Positions 43,317 through 51,411 of a stretch of DNA of 64,000 bases are shown here, piece after piece. A program made the position numbers and the translations under genes. A model generated the notes under the pieces. It did no database searches. It was not told where the DNA came from and was given only the letters and a program-made list of their open reading frames with translations. Positions within the stretch are counted from its first letter, which is position 1, and the number at the start of each line of letters is the position of its first letter. The DNA lies in assembly GCA_934247225.1 (NCBI GenBank), contig CAKQJE010000001.1, positions 62,001 to 126,000 of the forward strand. The letters run 5' to 3'. The stretch comes from an uncultured Clostridia bacterium. GTDB lineage: Bacteria > Bacillota > Clostridia > Christensenellales > Borkfalkiaceae.

Positions 43317-44251
43317 AACCTACAAAAGTCGCAAACGATATAGTTACGGTGAGCGTTGCGGAATTCGCGCGCGCTCTCGATCTCGAAGTCGTGTTCGAAG
43401 GAAGGGGCGAAGTTCCCCTTCAATCGATAAGCGTTTCCCGCCCGGGATTACAGCTTTCGGGATATCTGAAACATTTCGACGCAACGAGAATTCAGGTTCT
43501 CGGACATGCCGAAACAGAGTATCTGAGAGAACTCGGCAAGGAAAAACGCCTTTCGATGATAGAAGCTTTGTTCGAGAGGGATATTCCGTGCCTTATAATC
43601 GCGAGAGGTCTCGAATTTTCGGAAGAAATTATCGAGGGCGCGAAAAAATATAATTGTCCGCTTTTCGGTTCTCCGAAAATCACTACGGTTCTTATAAACG
43701 ACGTTACAATTTATCAAAGCGAAATTTTAGCTCCTACGGAAGTTATGCACGGCGTTTTAGTGGACGTTTTCGGCGTAGGAATACTGATAACGGGTAAGTC
43801 GGGCGTAGGAAAGAGCGAAATCGCGCTGGAACTCGTCAACCGCGGGCATCGTCTCATTGCGGACGACTCCGTAATCATCAAAAACATAAACGATCAGCTT
43901 GTCGGAAAGTCGCCCGAAAAAATCCGTTATTATATGGAAATAAGGGGTATCGGAATAATCAATATTCAGAGAATGTTCGGTCCCGGCGCGGTGAGACCCG
44001 ACAAAGGCGTGGACATAATCGCCGAGCTTTCCCCGTGGGAGCAAGGCAAAAATTACGACCGTATCGGCATAAACGAGCAGTACGAGGAAATTCTCGGGAT
44101 AAATATCCAGAAAGTCGTTATCCCCGTAACGCCGGGGCGTAATATTCCAATAGTTTTAGAAACCGCCGCGCGTAAATTCAGACTCAAACAGGAAGGTTAC
44201 GATCCCGCTTCCGACCTTATGCAAAGCGTTTTCGGCGCGGGCGACGAATAA
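43313..44251 (+). CDS. hprK: HPr kinase/phosphorylase
   Basis: 312 residues. N-terminal DRTGG-like domain, then P-loop L-I-T-G-K-S-G-V-G-K-S-E (about 157-166), L-I-A-D-D-S-V and the HprK signature around E-I-R-G-I-G-I-I-N-I. It phosphorylates and dephosphorylates Ser46 of HPr in response to fructose-1,6-bisphosphate and phosphate, driving carbon catabolite repression in Bacillota. Translationally coupled to uvrC by a 4-bp overlap, an arrangement I regard as common in Clostridia. It is followed by a strong terminator. It implies CcpA-type control of the sugar genes in this window, though I found no clear cre sites. Confidence 0.96.
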   Translation: MKPTKVANDIVTVSVAEFARALDLEVVFEGRGEVPLQSISVSRPGLQLSGYLKHFDATRIQVLGHAETEYLRELGKEKRLSMIEALFERDIPCLIIARGLEFSEEIIEGAKKYNCPLFGSPKITTVLINDVTIYQSEILAPTEVMHGVLVDVFGVGILITGKSGVGKSEIALELVNRGHRLIADDSVIIKNINDQLVGKSPEKIRYYMEIRGIGIINIQRMFGPGAVRPDKGVDIIAELSPWEQGKNYDRIGINEQYEEILGINIQKVVIPVTPGRNIPIVLETAARKFRLKQEGYDPASDLMQSVFGAGDE

Positions 44252-44276
44252 TTTTTCAATACGGCAGCAATTTAAA

Positions 44277-44316
44277 ACCCCGCCCGAACACGGAAAAATC
44301 CCTGTTCGGGCGGGGT
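44277..44316. terminator. Terminator of uvrC-hprK
   Basis: ACCCCGCCCGAACA (44277-44290) pairs perfectly with 44303-44316; a T-rich stretch follows at 44319-44323. Confidence 0.85.
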
Positions 44317-44319
44317 GAT

Positions 44320-44391
44320 TTTTGTCTCAAAACAGACTTTTGTCTCAAAACAGACACTTATTTCGAAACCGACTTTTTGTCTCGGAACCTG
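44320..44391. repeat. 18-bp tandem repeat, four units, at a stop codon
   Basis: Two identical units TTTTGTCTCAAAACAGAC (44320-44337 and 44338-44355) are followed by two diverged units (44356-44373 and 44374-44391). The array ends one base before the stop of the minus-strand gene at 44393. Confidence 0.85.
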
Positions 44392-44392
44392 C

Positions 44393-45331
44393 CTAAATTC
44401 CGTCGGAAGTGATAGTTATGTTGTCTATAAGTCTGCCCGAAACGTTAAGACGGGCATATTCCGCTTTGTCTTCATATAAAAGCGTAACGTAATCTTTCGG
44501 CTTGAAATGCGGCGGCGGAAGAACGGAGACGAAATTCCCCGCAAAAGCTTTCAGATCTTCCGCCCTCGGGCGGAGCTTGGGCGCAAGAAAATCTGTCGGG
44601 GTTTTTCCGAGCTTTAACTCCTCGAAAAACGCATAAGGCAAAAGTTTCTCGGGGAGGGAATAGGGTTCTTTTTTTCTGCGGATTTCGGCTTTCTCAATTT
44701 TAACGCCGTCCGAGAAACTCCAATACGTGGTAACGGTATGCTTTAAAATATCGTTTTTTGTTTCGGTTAAAACGACCTTGTCGTTTTCGGCGGTATATCC
44801 GTCGCACGGGCGTTTGAAAACGGTTCTTATCCCTTTTTCGGAAATTTCGAAGCCGTACGCTGCGGTTTTTTTGTCGGATAAAAAGGCGAGAATATATGCT
44901 TTTCCGCCCAGATACGCCTTTTCGAGATTTAAAGCCGACGGCAAAAACGGCACTCCTTCCGTCGTTTTATACTTTCCGCTTCTCACGGAAATTTTAACGC
45001 CGTTTTCTATGTAAACCTGAATTTCGGCTTGAAACTCGCCGATAATTTCGGATCTGAAAAACAGTTCTTTAAAATCCGTGAAAGCGCGCCTTGAAAACGA
45101 CGGAATAATCAAAAAGCCGCCGTATAAGTCGATTATCTTGATATTTTTATTGCCATTAAGCGGTTTTTCGTCCCATAAAAAACACGTTTCTTCATAGCCC
45201 GGGGCAAGCGGGATAAATTCGTAAAAGCCCTTTTTGCAAGGGAATACGGAATAGTTTTCGCTCGCTCTTCCCGCATATTCTCCGTTATATTTAACCGCGC
45301 ACGGCAGCGTTGAGAGAAAATATAAATACAT
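44393..45331 (-). CDS. Hypothetical protein, 312 aa, beta-rich
   Basis: 312 residues with no signal peptide, membrane segment or motif that I recognise. The sequence is rich in Tyr, Phe, Lys and Glu with many alternating hydrophobic strands. A Cys/Trp-containing N-terminal third (F-L-W-D-E-K-P-L-N-G) may be a small sandwich domain. No Shine-Dalgarno sequence precedes ATG on either side of the divergent pair at 45332-45398, so start sites are less certain here. I-I-D-L-Y-G-G near residue 65 is encoded by a match to the dispersed repeat (45122-45135). It is followed by an 18-bp tandem repeat. Confidence 0.65.
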   Translation of the reverse strand: MYLYFLSTLPCAVKYNGEYAGRASENYSVFPCKKGFYEFIPLAPGYEETCFLWDEKPLNGNKNIKIIDLYGGFLIIPSFSRRAFTDFKELFFRSEIIGEFQAEIQVYIENGVKISVRSGKYKTTEGVPFLPSALNLEKAYLGGKAYILAFLSDKKTAAYGFEISEKGIRTVFKRPCDGYTAENDKVVLTETKNDILKHTVTTYWSFSDGVKIEKAEIRRKKEPYSLPEKLLPYAFFEELKLGKTPTDFLAPKLRPRAEDLKAFAGNFVSVLPPPHFKPKDYVTLLYEDKAEYARLNVSGRLIDNITITSDGI

Positions 45332-45398
45332 ACTACAAATTATTCAAAAAAACTCGTATATATGTATCGCGGATAAAAAATATGTCAATAATCGTAAT

Positions 45399-45644
45399 AT
45401 GGAAATAGATTTCAAAAGCTGCGCGGACGAACGAAAAGCCGCGGCGGCGCAAAAAAAAGACGTGATTTTAGAACGATTGAAAGCCGAAATAAATTTGTTT
45501 TACGATAAAATCGCAAATCGGCTGAGAAAAGAAAACGTCGTGTTAAAGGCGGAAATCAAAAGGCTCGAAAAAGAAAACGCCCGCTTAAAAGCCGAAAACG
45601 CGGCTTTTAAGCGGGCGGACTTACAGGCGAGCGATTACGAATAA
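45399..45644 (+). CDS. Small coiled-coil protein (81 aa)
   Basis: 81 residues, almost entirely one predicted coiled coil, with Leu/Ile/Val at heptad positions from about residue 24 to 66 (L-K-A-E-I, R-L-E-K-E-N-A-R-L-K-A-E). It resembles the leucine-zipper tail of division or regulatory proteins but is too short and generic to name. No Shine-Dalgarno is seen. Its 3' third contains a perfect 16-bp inverted repeat (45579-45594 with 45601-45616), and its last 10 bases overlap the end of the convergent chromate transporter gene. Confidence 0.6.
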   Translation: MEIDFKSCADERKAAAAQKKDVILERLKAEINLFYDKIANRLRKENVVLKAEIKRLEKENARLKAENAAFKRADLQASDYE

Positions 45645-46204
45645 ACTATCAAGCCGTAAATCGCGGAAATAACGATAAGAAGTATAGGCGACAGGCTTTT
45701 TTTGGTTGCTTTTTTGTAAATTACGGAAAAAATCGCAAGCAAAGCGAATAAAATTATGCCTTTGAAGTCGGGCGAAAATCCGTCTCCGATTTGCGAAAAT
45801 CCGAAAACGACGCTTAAAATCATCGTCACGCCCGTCGCTAAAATAAGGGCGGTTATCGCGGGGCGAAGAGCCGAAAGCGCGGCGTTCACGACTTTTAATT
45901 TCAGCAGATTTTTGAATATCGCGGCGATGAAAAGTATCACGAAAAACGACGGCAGAACAACGCCGATCGTCGCGACGAGCGCGCCGAAAAATCCGCCGAC
46001 CGACGAGCCGACGAAAGTCGCCACGTTCACGGCGAGAGGTCCCGGGGTGGACTCCGCCACGGCTACGAAATCGAGAAAAGCCGCTTCGGTGAGCCAGCCG
46101 TTTGTTATCACGGTTTCTTTTATCAGAGCGATCATTCCCAAGCCCCCGCCAAACGAAACCGCGCCGATTTTAAGGAAATTAAGGAAAAGGCTGAGATAAA
46201 TCAT
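45635..46204 (-). CDS. chrA: Chromate transporter family protein, short-chain subunit 2
   Basis: 189 residues, one CHR domain. N-terminal F-L-K-I-G-A-V-S-F-G-G-G-L-G-M-I, A-V-A-E-S-T-P-G-P-L-A-V-N-V-A-T-F-V-G and about six hydrophobic segments. It pairs with the next gene as a two-gene short-chain CHR transporter in the cytoplasmic membrane. Family members move chromate or related anions, but the natural substrate in anaerobes is unknown. It starts with a 4-bp overlap (ATGA) with its partner, and its 3' end overlaps the small coiled-coil gene on the other strand by 10 bp. Confidence 0.88.
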   Translation of the reverse strand: MIYLSLFLNFLKIGAVSFGGGLGMIALIKETVITNGWLTEAAFLDFVAVAESTPGPLAVNVATFVGSSVGGFFGALVATIGVVLPSFFVILFIAAIFKNLLKLKVVNAALSALRPAITALILATGVTMILSVVFGFSQIGDGFSPDFKGIILFALLAIFSVIYKKATKKSLSPILLIVISAIYGLIVYS

Positions 46205-46869
46205 TGCTTATTCTCCTTTTCCGATCGGGTTTCGGCGGGTAAATCGGCATTTTTTATTCCTTTTCTTTTCGCCGCGGCGGCTTTAACCGAATATGCGATA
46301 ATTCCCGCAAGCGCGCTTATCAGGATATAAAATATCGACGAAAAATTCACGCCGAAAATCGAAAACAGCATAACGCAGGCGGCGGTAATCGTAAAAACAA
46401 CGATATTGAACGGCGATTTTTCCACATCGAGAAGCATTTTAAATCCCGCGGAAACGATAAGGAAAGTCACGCCGACGCGGATACCTTTAAACGCGAGCGC
46501 GACGTACTTAAACGAAAGAAATCGGTCGAAGAAAAGCGAGATTAAAAAAATTATCGTGAACGCGGGGATACATACGGCTATCGTGGAAAGAACGGCTCCC
46601 CAAACGCCGCCGATCGTGTAACCGACGAAAGTGGAAGAGTTTATCGCGATAGGTCCCGGGGTTGATTCCGCAATGGCGACGATATCGGAAAATTCTTCTT
46701 TTTTTATCCATTTTTTCTTTTCCGCGAACTCGTTTTTCGTCAGGGCTATCATCGCGTAGCCGCCGCCGAACGAAAAAAGTCCTATTTTAAGCGACGTGAA
46801 AAAAAGCGAAAGGAACGTTCTGAATTTCGAACCGTCTTTTTTTTTCATATTTTTATCAGCTGTTTTCAT
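46201..46869 (-). CDS. chrA: Chromate transporter family protein, short-chain subunit 1
   Basis: 222 residues, the upstream half of the CHR pair: G-L-F-S-F-G-G-G-Y-A-M-I, A-I-A-E-S-T-P-G-P-I-A-I-N-S-S-T-F-V-G and six hydrophobic segments, with a charged C-terminal tail. The start at 46869 overlaps ttcA by 14 bp. An alternative ATG at 46848 would give a tidier N-terminus, and neither has a strong RBS, so the exact start is uncertain. Co-transcribed with ttcA upstream and the second subunit downstream. Confidence 0.85.
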   Translation of the reverse strand: MKTADKNMKKKDGSKFRTFLSLFFTSLKIGLFSFGGGYAMIALTKNEFAEKKKWIKKEEFSDIVAIAESTPGPIAINSSTFVGYTIGGVWGAVLSTIAVCIPAFTIIFLISLFFDRFLSFKYVALAFKGIRVGVTFLIVSAGFKMLLDVEKSPFNIVVFTITAACVMLFSIFGVNFSSIFYILISALAGIIAYSVKAAAAKRKGIKNADLPAETRSEKENKQ

Positions 46870-47614
46870 CCGATCCCGTTTCTTCGAAAGTGATTTTCTT
46901 TCCGAAAAGTCCGTTTCTTTCAGGGTGAGTTATCGCTCCGAGAACGTTCTCTTTTATTTTTTTGTTGTCCTTTTCCAAAGTTTTCAAAAGGTCTTTTATA
47001 TATTGTCTCTTGGTGTGCTTGTCCGCGGGGCAGGGGTTGTGAATTATCGGCTTGTCTTTCGCGAACGAGGCGATTTCTTTTTCCCTTATATAAATCATCG
47101 GGCGGATAACTTTGAGATTTTTTCTTTCGAGCATGGTTACGGGCGAGAACGTCGAAAGCCTGCTTTCGTAAAACAGCGATAAAAACAGCGTTTCGATAAG
47201 GTCGTCGGCATGGTGACCGAGCGCGACTTTGTTGCAGCCGCATTTAACGGCGGTGTTGTTGAGCGTGCCTCTTCGCATATTCGCGCATAAACTGCACGGG
47301 TTGGGTTCTTTTCTCACGTCGAAAACTATTTCACCTATATGCGTGGGTTCGATGACGTATTCCACGTCCAGAGCGGCGCAGAGGTCTTTAACCGCCTGCA
47401 CCTCTTTTTCGTCGAGTCCCAGTCCCATATCGACCGAAATCGCCATAACCTCGTACTTTTTCGGGTAAAAGCGCCGCATGGTCGCGAGAATGTAAAGCAA
47501 GGTTATGCTGTCCTTTCCGCCCGAAAGCCCCACGGCGATTTTGTCGCCCTCTTCTATCATTTCGTAATCTTCCACGGCTCGTCTCGCCTTGGAAAGAAGT
47601 TTTTGAAGTTCCAT
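46856..47614 (-). CDS. ttcA: tRNA 2-thiocytidine biosynthesis protein TtcA-type
   Basis: 252 residues. PP-loop S-G-G-K-D-S at 31-36 activates the base by adenylation. C-S-L-C-A-N-M-R-R-G (about residue 123) and C-G-C-N-K-V-A-L-G-H-H-A-D-D supply the Fe-S/thiol cysteines typical of TtcA, which thiolates cytidine 32 of some tRNAs. A related PP-loop thiolase role cannot be excluded. CGGAGCG precedes ATG. It is first in a three-gene minus-strand unit with the chromate transporter pair; the link is positional only. Confidence 0.88.
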   Translation of the reverse strand: MELQKLLSKARRAVEDYEMIEEGDKIAVGLSGGKDSITLLYILATMRRFYPKKYEVMAISVDMGLGLDEKEVQAVKDLCAALDVEYVIEPTHIGEIVFDVRKEPNPCSLCANMRRGTLNNTAVKCGCNKVALGHHADDLIETLFLSLFYESRLSTFSPVTMLERKNLKVIRPMIYIREKEIASFAKDKPIIHNPCPADKHTKRQYIKDLLKTLEKDNKKIKENVLGAITHPERNGLFGKKITFEETGSDENS

Positions 47615-47771
47615 ATCCGCTCCGATTTACATATAGTAGTACGGGAATATGATATTATAAATCGGCGAAAAACACAAGCGATTTTTATCGGCGTTTTGCC
47701 GCGGCGCATAATATTTTTTTCGAAAAAAGCGATAAAATTAAACGATCGGACGAAAAATTCGGTTTTTCGGA

Positions 47772-47800
47772 TTGACAAAACGGGGATTATGGTTTAAAAT
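47772..47800 (+). promoter_or_regulatory. Promoter of the cytidylate-kinase-like gene
   Basis: TTGACA (47772-47777), a 17-bp spacer and TAAAAT (47795-47800), 70 bp before ATG. The gap 47615-47870 holds this and presumably the divergent ttcA promoter (TATAAT-like on the minus strand near 47660). Confidence 0.75.
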
Positions 47801-47870
47801 GTAAGTAACAACCGATATTTTTCCGTAAAATCCGGAATGCAGTCGATTTTACCGATAAGGAGGAAACCGT

Positions 47871-48464
47871 ATGGAAAAGAACAGTAATTTTTACGTTGCC
47901 GTGAGCCGTCAGTTCGGTTCGGGCGGGGCGGAAACCGCTTCCAAGCTCGCAGCAAGGCTCGGCGTCAAGTGCTACGACAAAACGCTCGCCGAAATGACTT
48001 CGGTCGTGACGGGTTTCGATAAGCACGTTATTTTGTCCGCAGAGGACAAGGCGACCAACGCTTTCTGGTATTCGAGTTTTTTGGGCGGCGAGTCGCTTTC
48101 GCTTTACGATAAAGTTTTCATAGGTCAGTCCGACGTTATCAAAAAACTTGCCGACAAAGGTTCCTGCGTGTTCGTAGGGCGCTGCGCGCAAGCCGTTCTG
48201 AAAGATTACGAAAACGTCATAAGGGTTTTCGTATGCGCGCCGATGAGTCAGAGGATAGCGAGGGTTTCCGAAGGTTACGGGATTTCGCCCGCGGAAGCCG
48301 AAAAACTCATAAAGAAAAACGACAAAGCCCGCGCGGCGTACTATAAAAAATACGCTTCGTTAAAGTGGGGCGACGTCGATAATTACGACCTCGTCGTGAA
48401 CACCCGTATCGGAACGACCAAGGCGGCGGCTATCATCGCCGATTACGTCAACGAATTGAAGTAA
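47871..48464 (+). CDS. Cytidylate kinase-like family protein
   Basis: 197 residues of the Cytidylate_kin2 type. The N-terminus A-V-S-R-Q-F-G-S-G-G-A-E-T-A replaces a classic P-loop, and V-F-V-G-R-C-A-Q-A-V-L, R-V-F-V-C-A-P and the Y-Y-K-K-Y-A/W-G segment follow, all usual for this group. A nucleotide or small-molecule kinase role is likely but the substrate is not established. AAGGAGG precedes ATG. The last 21 bases of the region around its stop are duplicated twice downstream (48451-48513). Confidence 0.85.
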   Translation: MEKNSNFYVAVSRQFGSGGAETASKLAARLGVKCYDKTLAEMTSVVTGFDKHVILSAEDKATNAFWYSSFLGGESLSLYDKVFIGQSDVIKKLADKGSCVFVGRCAQAVLKDYENVIRVFVCAPMSQRIARVSEGYGISPAEAEKLIKKNDKARAAYYKKYASLKWGDVDNYDLVVNTRIGTTKAAAIIADYVNELK

Positions 48465-48513
48465 ACCGCCGACGAATTGAAGTAAACCGCCAACAATCGA
48501 AGTAAATCGCCGT
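48451..48513 (+). repeat. 21-bp tandem repeat, three units, spanning a stop codon
   Basis: Units ACGAATTGAAGTAAACCGCC(G/A) at 48451-48471 and 48472-48492 and a diverged third at 48493-48513. The first unit contains the gene's last codons and stop, so the gene end itself has been duplicated. Confidence 0.85.
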
Positions 48514-48551
48514 CATAACGCGCGGCGCAAAACGACATAAAATCCGACCGT

Positions 48552-48592
48552 AAAAAGCTTTTTTTGTGAAAAATCGCAAAAAGAGCTTTTTT
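48552..48592 (+). terminator. Terminator of the cytidylate-kinase-like gene
   Basis: AAAAAGC (48552-48558) pairs with GCTTTTTT (48585-48592), with an inner TTTTTGTG/CGCAAAAAG pair. Confidence 0.7.
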
Positions 48593-48680
48593 CATTGTTT
48601 TTGCACAGCGCCGTTCTTTACAAACGCGAGAAAAAATGTTAAAATAAAGCGGAAATAAGAAATTGTCGGGGAGGCGACGT

Positions 48681-50000
48681 ATGGACGAAAGACAACTTTT
48701 CACCGAGACGGTGAAAAAAATGAAAAGGCTTGATTTTTTAAACGATTTCGTTCGGAGAAAAACTGCGGAAAAAAGCAAGATTTCGGAAGAAGTCGCCGTT
48801 TTAAGGAAGAAAAACGGGCGCGTGGGGAACAACGAGTACGACATAGCCATTTTTCAGCTCAACGCGAAAATTTCCGATATAGAAAAATCGATAGATAAAT
48901 GCAAAATCGAAGCGAAGTCCTTAAAAGGCGTAATTTCGGAAGGACTGAGAGAGTGTTACGCCAAAGCGGACGACGCCGATTTTCTTAAAAGAGTAAAGCT
49001 CGCGTATAAGCACGTTTTCGGAGAGAGGAGCTATCTTGTCGGCGTAAACGACGTCGGCGGGATTTTCGGCGAAGCGAAAATCGTGGGCGCGATGGTCACT
49101 CACGACAAAACCAAAAAGACTTCCGTGCAGGAGTTTGTCCGCGCGGGCGAAAAAAATCAGGCGGGCAGAATTATTTCTTATCCCGAAATCGTTGTATGGG
49201 ATTACGACAGAACGAAACCCGAGGGGGAGTTCAGAACAGAGGACGATTCTTTCAAAGCGGAGCTTAAAAGAAAGAAGGAGTCCGAGCTTTTAAGGTTCGT
49301 AAAGGACACTTACAAAAAGCCTTTGCTTTATAAAACGGCGGTTTTCTTCGTCGCTCTCGTCGTTATGTTCGCCTTGGCGGCTGCCGCGGGCGTTATCGGA
49401 AGCGAGCCGAACGCAAGGTTTATACCGTTTTTTATAGTCGGCGCGATCGCGCTTGTCGCTTTCACGCTTTTCGCGGCTAAATACGAAAAAACTTCTTCCG
49501 TGTCGGACGGTATCGGTCTGACGGCGTTCGGATTGGCGATAGTTACGGGCGTGAGATTTGCCGTCGTTTCACTTGACGAAAGGGTTGTTTTGCCGATATT
49601 TTTTATCGTTTATTCCGTTGCGGCGTTTATTCTCAGATTTTCGCTCAGAAAAAAGGAAAAATCGGGAATAAAGCTTGTTAAACCCGCCTCTTGTTTCGTC
49701 GGATTTTATCTCGCAACGGTTCTTGCCTGCGTGAACACGGCGGAGGTTATGCCGAAAGTTTTCGCCGCCGCGATTTATTTCGTCGTTATCGCCGCGTGCC
49801 TTTCGGGCGGGGCTTATTCGATTTTCGGAAAGACCGAAAAATACAGAAAAATCGGAGGAAACGCCCTTCTGTTTTCCGTATGTTTCTCGGGCGTCGCAAC
49901 GCTTGCGTCGCCGTATCTTGCGGGAATGATAATCTCGGCGGCGGTTTGCGCCGTTTCGGTCGGGGCGCATTCGTATCTGAGGTTGAAAAATGAAATATAA
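48681..50000 (+). CDS. Polytopic membrane protein with coiled-coil N-terminus, unknown
   Basis: 439 residues from ATG 48681, which follows GGGGAGG at ideal distance; an upstream TTG is in frame but precedes the RBS. The N-terminal 220 residues are soluble and charged with a coiled coil (about 15-85). The C-terminal half has about eight or nine hydrophobic helices (about 222-435). No family recognised. It overlaps the HAD gene by 11 bp, so membrane protein, HAD phosphatase and the FtrB-like protein form one operon. Confidence 0.75.
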   Translation: MDERQLFTETVKKMKRLDFLNDFVRRKTAEKSKISEEVAVLRKKNGRVGNNEYDIAIFQLNAKISDIEKSIDKCKIEAKSLKGVISEGLRECYAKADDADFLKRVKLAYKHVFGERSYLVGVNDVGGIFGEAKIVGAMVTHDKTKKTSVQEFVRAGEKNQAGRIISYPEIVVWDYDRTKPEGEFRTEDDSFKAELKRKKESELLRFVKDTYKKPLLYKTAVFFVALVVMFALAAAAGVIGSEPNARFIPFFIVGAIALVAFTLFAAKYEKTSSVSDGIGLTAFGLAIVTGVRFAVVSLDERVVLPIFFIVYSVAAFILRFSLRKKEKSGIKLVKPASCFVGFYLATVLACVNTAEVMPKVFAAAIYFVVIAACLSGGAYSIFGKTEKYRKIGGNALLFSVCFSGVATLASPYLAGMIISAAVCAVSVGAHSYLRLKNEI

Positions 50001-50796
50001 AGCTTTCATAAGCGATTTCGACGGAACGCTTTTTTCTTCGGACGGAAAGATACTCGAAGAGAACGTCGAGGCGATTTCGGAGTTCGTAAAGCGTGGCGGA
50101 AAGTTCGCTCTCTGTACGGGCAGAATGACGGCTTCGGCAATCATAATGCTCGAAAAATTCCCGTTTAATCAACTTATAGCCGCATATAACGGTTGCGAAG
50201 TGTGGGATAACGTAAACAGAAAACTGCTTTTTTCGAAAGGCGTTCCGCTCGACGTAACGCGAAGAATAATAGACTTCGGCAGAAGCGAAAAACTGCTTCC
50301 GTTCGTGTATTTCGGGAGCGAAGTTTTCACGGACGACAAAACGCCGTTTTCGGATTTTTACGCCAAAACGTGCAAGGTGAACGTCGTAGCCTCGGGAGAC
50401 GTTAAGAAATTCGCGGAGGAAAAATCGCTCGTTTCGCCAAAAGTCATGCTTATAGGCTACCCCGAGCAGATAGAAGAAGCGAGAAGCAAATCGGAAAAAT
50501 TATTCGGCGGCGACTGCGAAATAGCCGAATCTTACAACGGAATGCTCGATTTTATGCCGAAAGGGTGCGATAAAGGGCTTGCCGTCAGGGCGCTTTCGGA
50601 TATATGGGGCATAAAACCCGAGGAATGCGTCGCGATAGGCGACGAAAACAACGACGCGCCGATGCTTAAAGCCGCGGGCTTAGGCGTCGCGATGAAAAAC
50701 GGCAGAGAAGAACTCAAATCAATAGCCGACAAGGTTACGGACGCGGACAACGATCACGGCGGAGTCGCGGAAACGATAAGGAGATATTGTCTTTGA
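49990..50796 (+). CDS. HAD-superfamily phosphatase, Cof type
   Basis: 268 residues, HAD class IIB. Motif I F-I-S-D9-F-D11-G-T-L, motif II C-T-G-R, motif III Lys near P-K-V-M, and motif IV G-D-E-N-N-D-A-P-M-L with the D-H-G-G-V-A tail typical of Cof hydrolases. It dephosphorylates sugar or cofactor phosphates in the cytoplasm; substrate not predictable. It overlaps the preceding membrane protein gene by 11 bp and the next small gene by 4 bp (TTGA). N-Q-L-I-A codons at 50166 nearly match the dispersed repeat. Confidence 0.92.
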   Translation: MKYKAFISDFDGTLFSSDGKILEENVEAISEFVKRGGKFALCTGRMTASAIIMLEKFPFNQLIAAYNGCEVWDNVNRKLLFSKGVPLDVTRRIIDFGRSEKLLPFVYFGSEVFTDDKTPFSDFYAKTCKVNVVASGDVKKFAEEKSLVSPKVMLIGYPEQIEEARSKSEKLFGGDCEIAESYNGMLDFMPKGCDKGLAVRALSDIWGIKPEECVAIGDENNDAPMLKAAGLGVAMKNGREELKSIADKVTDADNDHGGVAETIRRYCL

Positions 50797-50990
50797 AACT
50801 GAGACTGAACGAAGATAAAAAAGTTGTGGAAACGATACGGGAAGGGCTTATCGCCAAAGGCGGATATTGCCCTTGCCGGGTGGGAAAACGCCCCGAATAT
50901 AAATGTATGTGCGAGGAATTCCGCGCGCAGATAAAAGACCCCTCTTTCGAGGGGTATTGCCATTGCGGGTTATTTTACAAATCGAAATAA
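50793..50990 (+). CDS. Small ferredoxin-thioredoxin reductase catalytic-like protein
   Basis: 65 residues from TTG 50793, preferred over TTG 50787 because AAGGAG (50778-50783) then sits 9 bp away; the start overlaps the HAD stop as TTGA. It has C-P-C, x9, C-M-C, x15, C-H-C-G-L-F-Y, the cysteine layout of the FTR catalytic (beta) subunit, which binds a 4Fe-4S cluster next to a redox disulfide. The spacing is not identical to the plant or cyanobacterial enzyme, so a thioredoxin-reducing role is inferred only. Easily missed by gene callers because of the rare start. Confidence 0.75.
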   Translation: MKLRLNEDKKVVETIREGLIAKGGYCPCRVGKRPEYKCMCEEFRAQIKDPSFEGYCHCGLFYKSK

Positions 50991-51033
50991 TCTCAAATAA
51001 AAACAAATCCGAGATAGTGTTCGGGATATAAAT

Positions 51034-51333
51034 TTATTTTGTTTTTTCTTTGGCGGCGGTCGGTAAAACTTGTTTCGCTTGTTTTGTCTGCCGCTTTTTT
51101 TTCGGCGCGGCGGGGATTTCGGCTTTTAAATTTTCGTGGCGTTTCAAAAACGCCTGCATTTTGGCGTTCATAAGATATTGCGGTTGCGCTCCGAAATCGG
51201 GATCTTTCAAAGTCTCGTTTTGTTTTTGTTGCGGAGTTTCCGGGCGGGGCTTCGGCTCGGCGCGGAAGCTTTTTTCCGTTCTTTCGGGGGTTGTGAACTT
51301 ATCGATCAGATCGAAAAGACCTATTTTTTCCAT
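51034..51333 (-). CDS. Small basic protein with Lys/Pro-rich tail, unknown
   Basis: 99 residues. A short hydrophobic/acidic start (M-E-K-I-G-L-F-D-L-I-D-K-F) is followed by a Pro/Glu/Lys-rich linker, a conserved-looking D-F-G-A-Q-P-Q-Y-L-M-N-A-K-M-Q-A-F-L and a basic tail. AAGGAGTGAGAAA precedes ATG, which supports translation. No signal peptide. Family not recognised. Confidence 0.65.
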   Translation of the reverse strand: MEKIGLFDLIDKFTTPERTEKSFRAEPKPRPETPQQKQNETLKDPDFGAQPQYLMNAKMQAFLKRHENLKAEIPAAPKKKRQTKQAKQVLPTAAKEKTK

Positions 51334-51382
51334 TTTCTCACTCCTTTTTTTAATTTTATGTTAAAAAACTTCGGATAAATAA

Positions 51383-51411
51383 TTGCTTAATTATTAAAAA
51401 TAGTATATAAT
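51383..51411 (+). promoter_or_regulatory. Promoter of the lipoprotein gene, long leader
   Basis: TTGCTT (51383-51388), a 17-bp spacer and TATAAT (51406-51411). This leaves about 145 nt of leader (51419-51564) with GC-rich hairpin potential (for example GCCGCCG/CGGTCGGC and TTGCC/GGCAA). No known riboswitch was recognised in it. Confidence 0.6.

Noticed and set aside
48681..50990. Defence-type operon (membrane protein, HAD phosphatase, small redox protein)
   Set aside because: No nuclease, toxin or sensor domain is visible; the HAD protein is an ordinary Cof-type enzyme.
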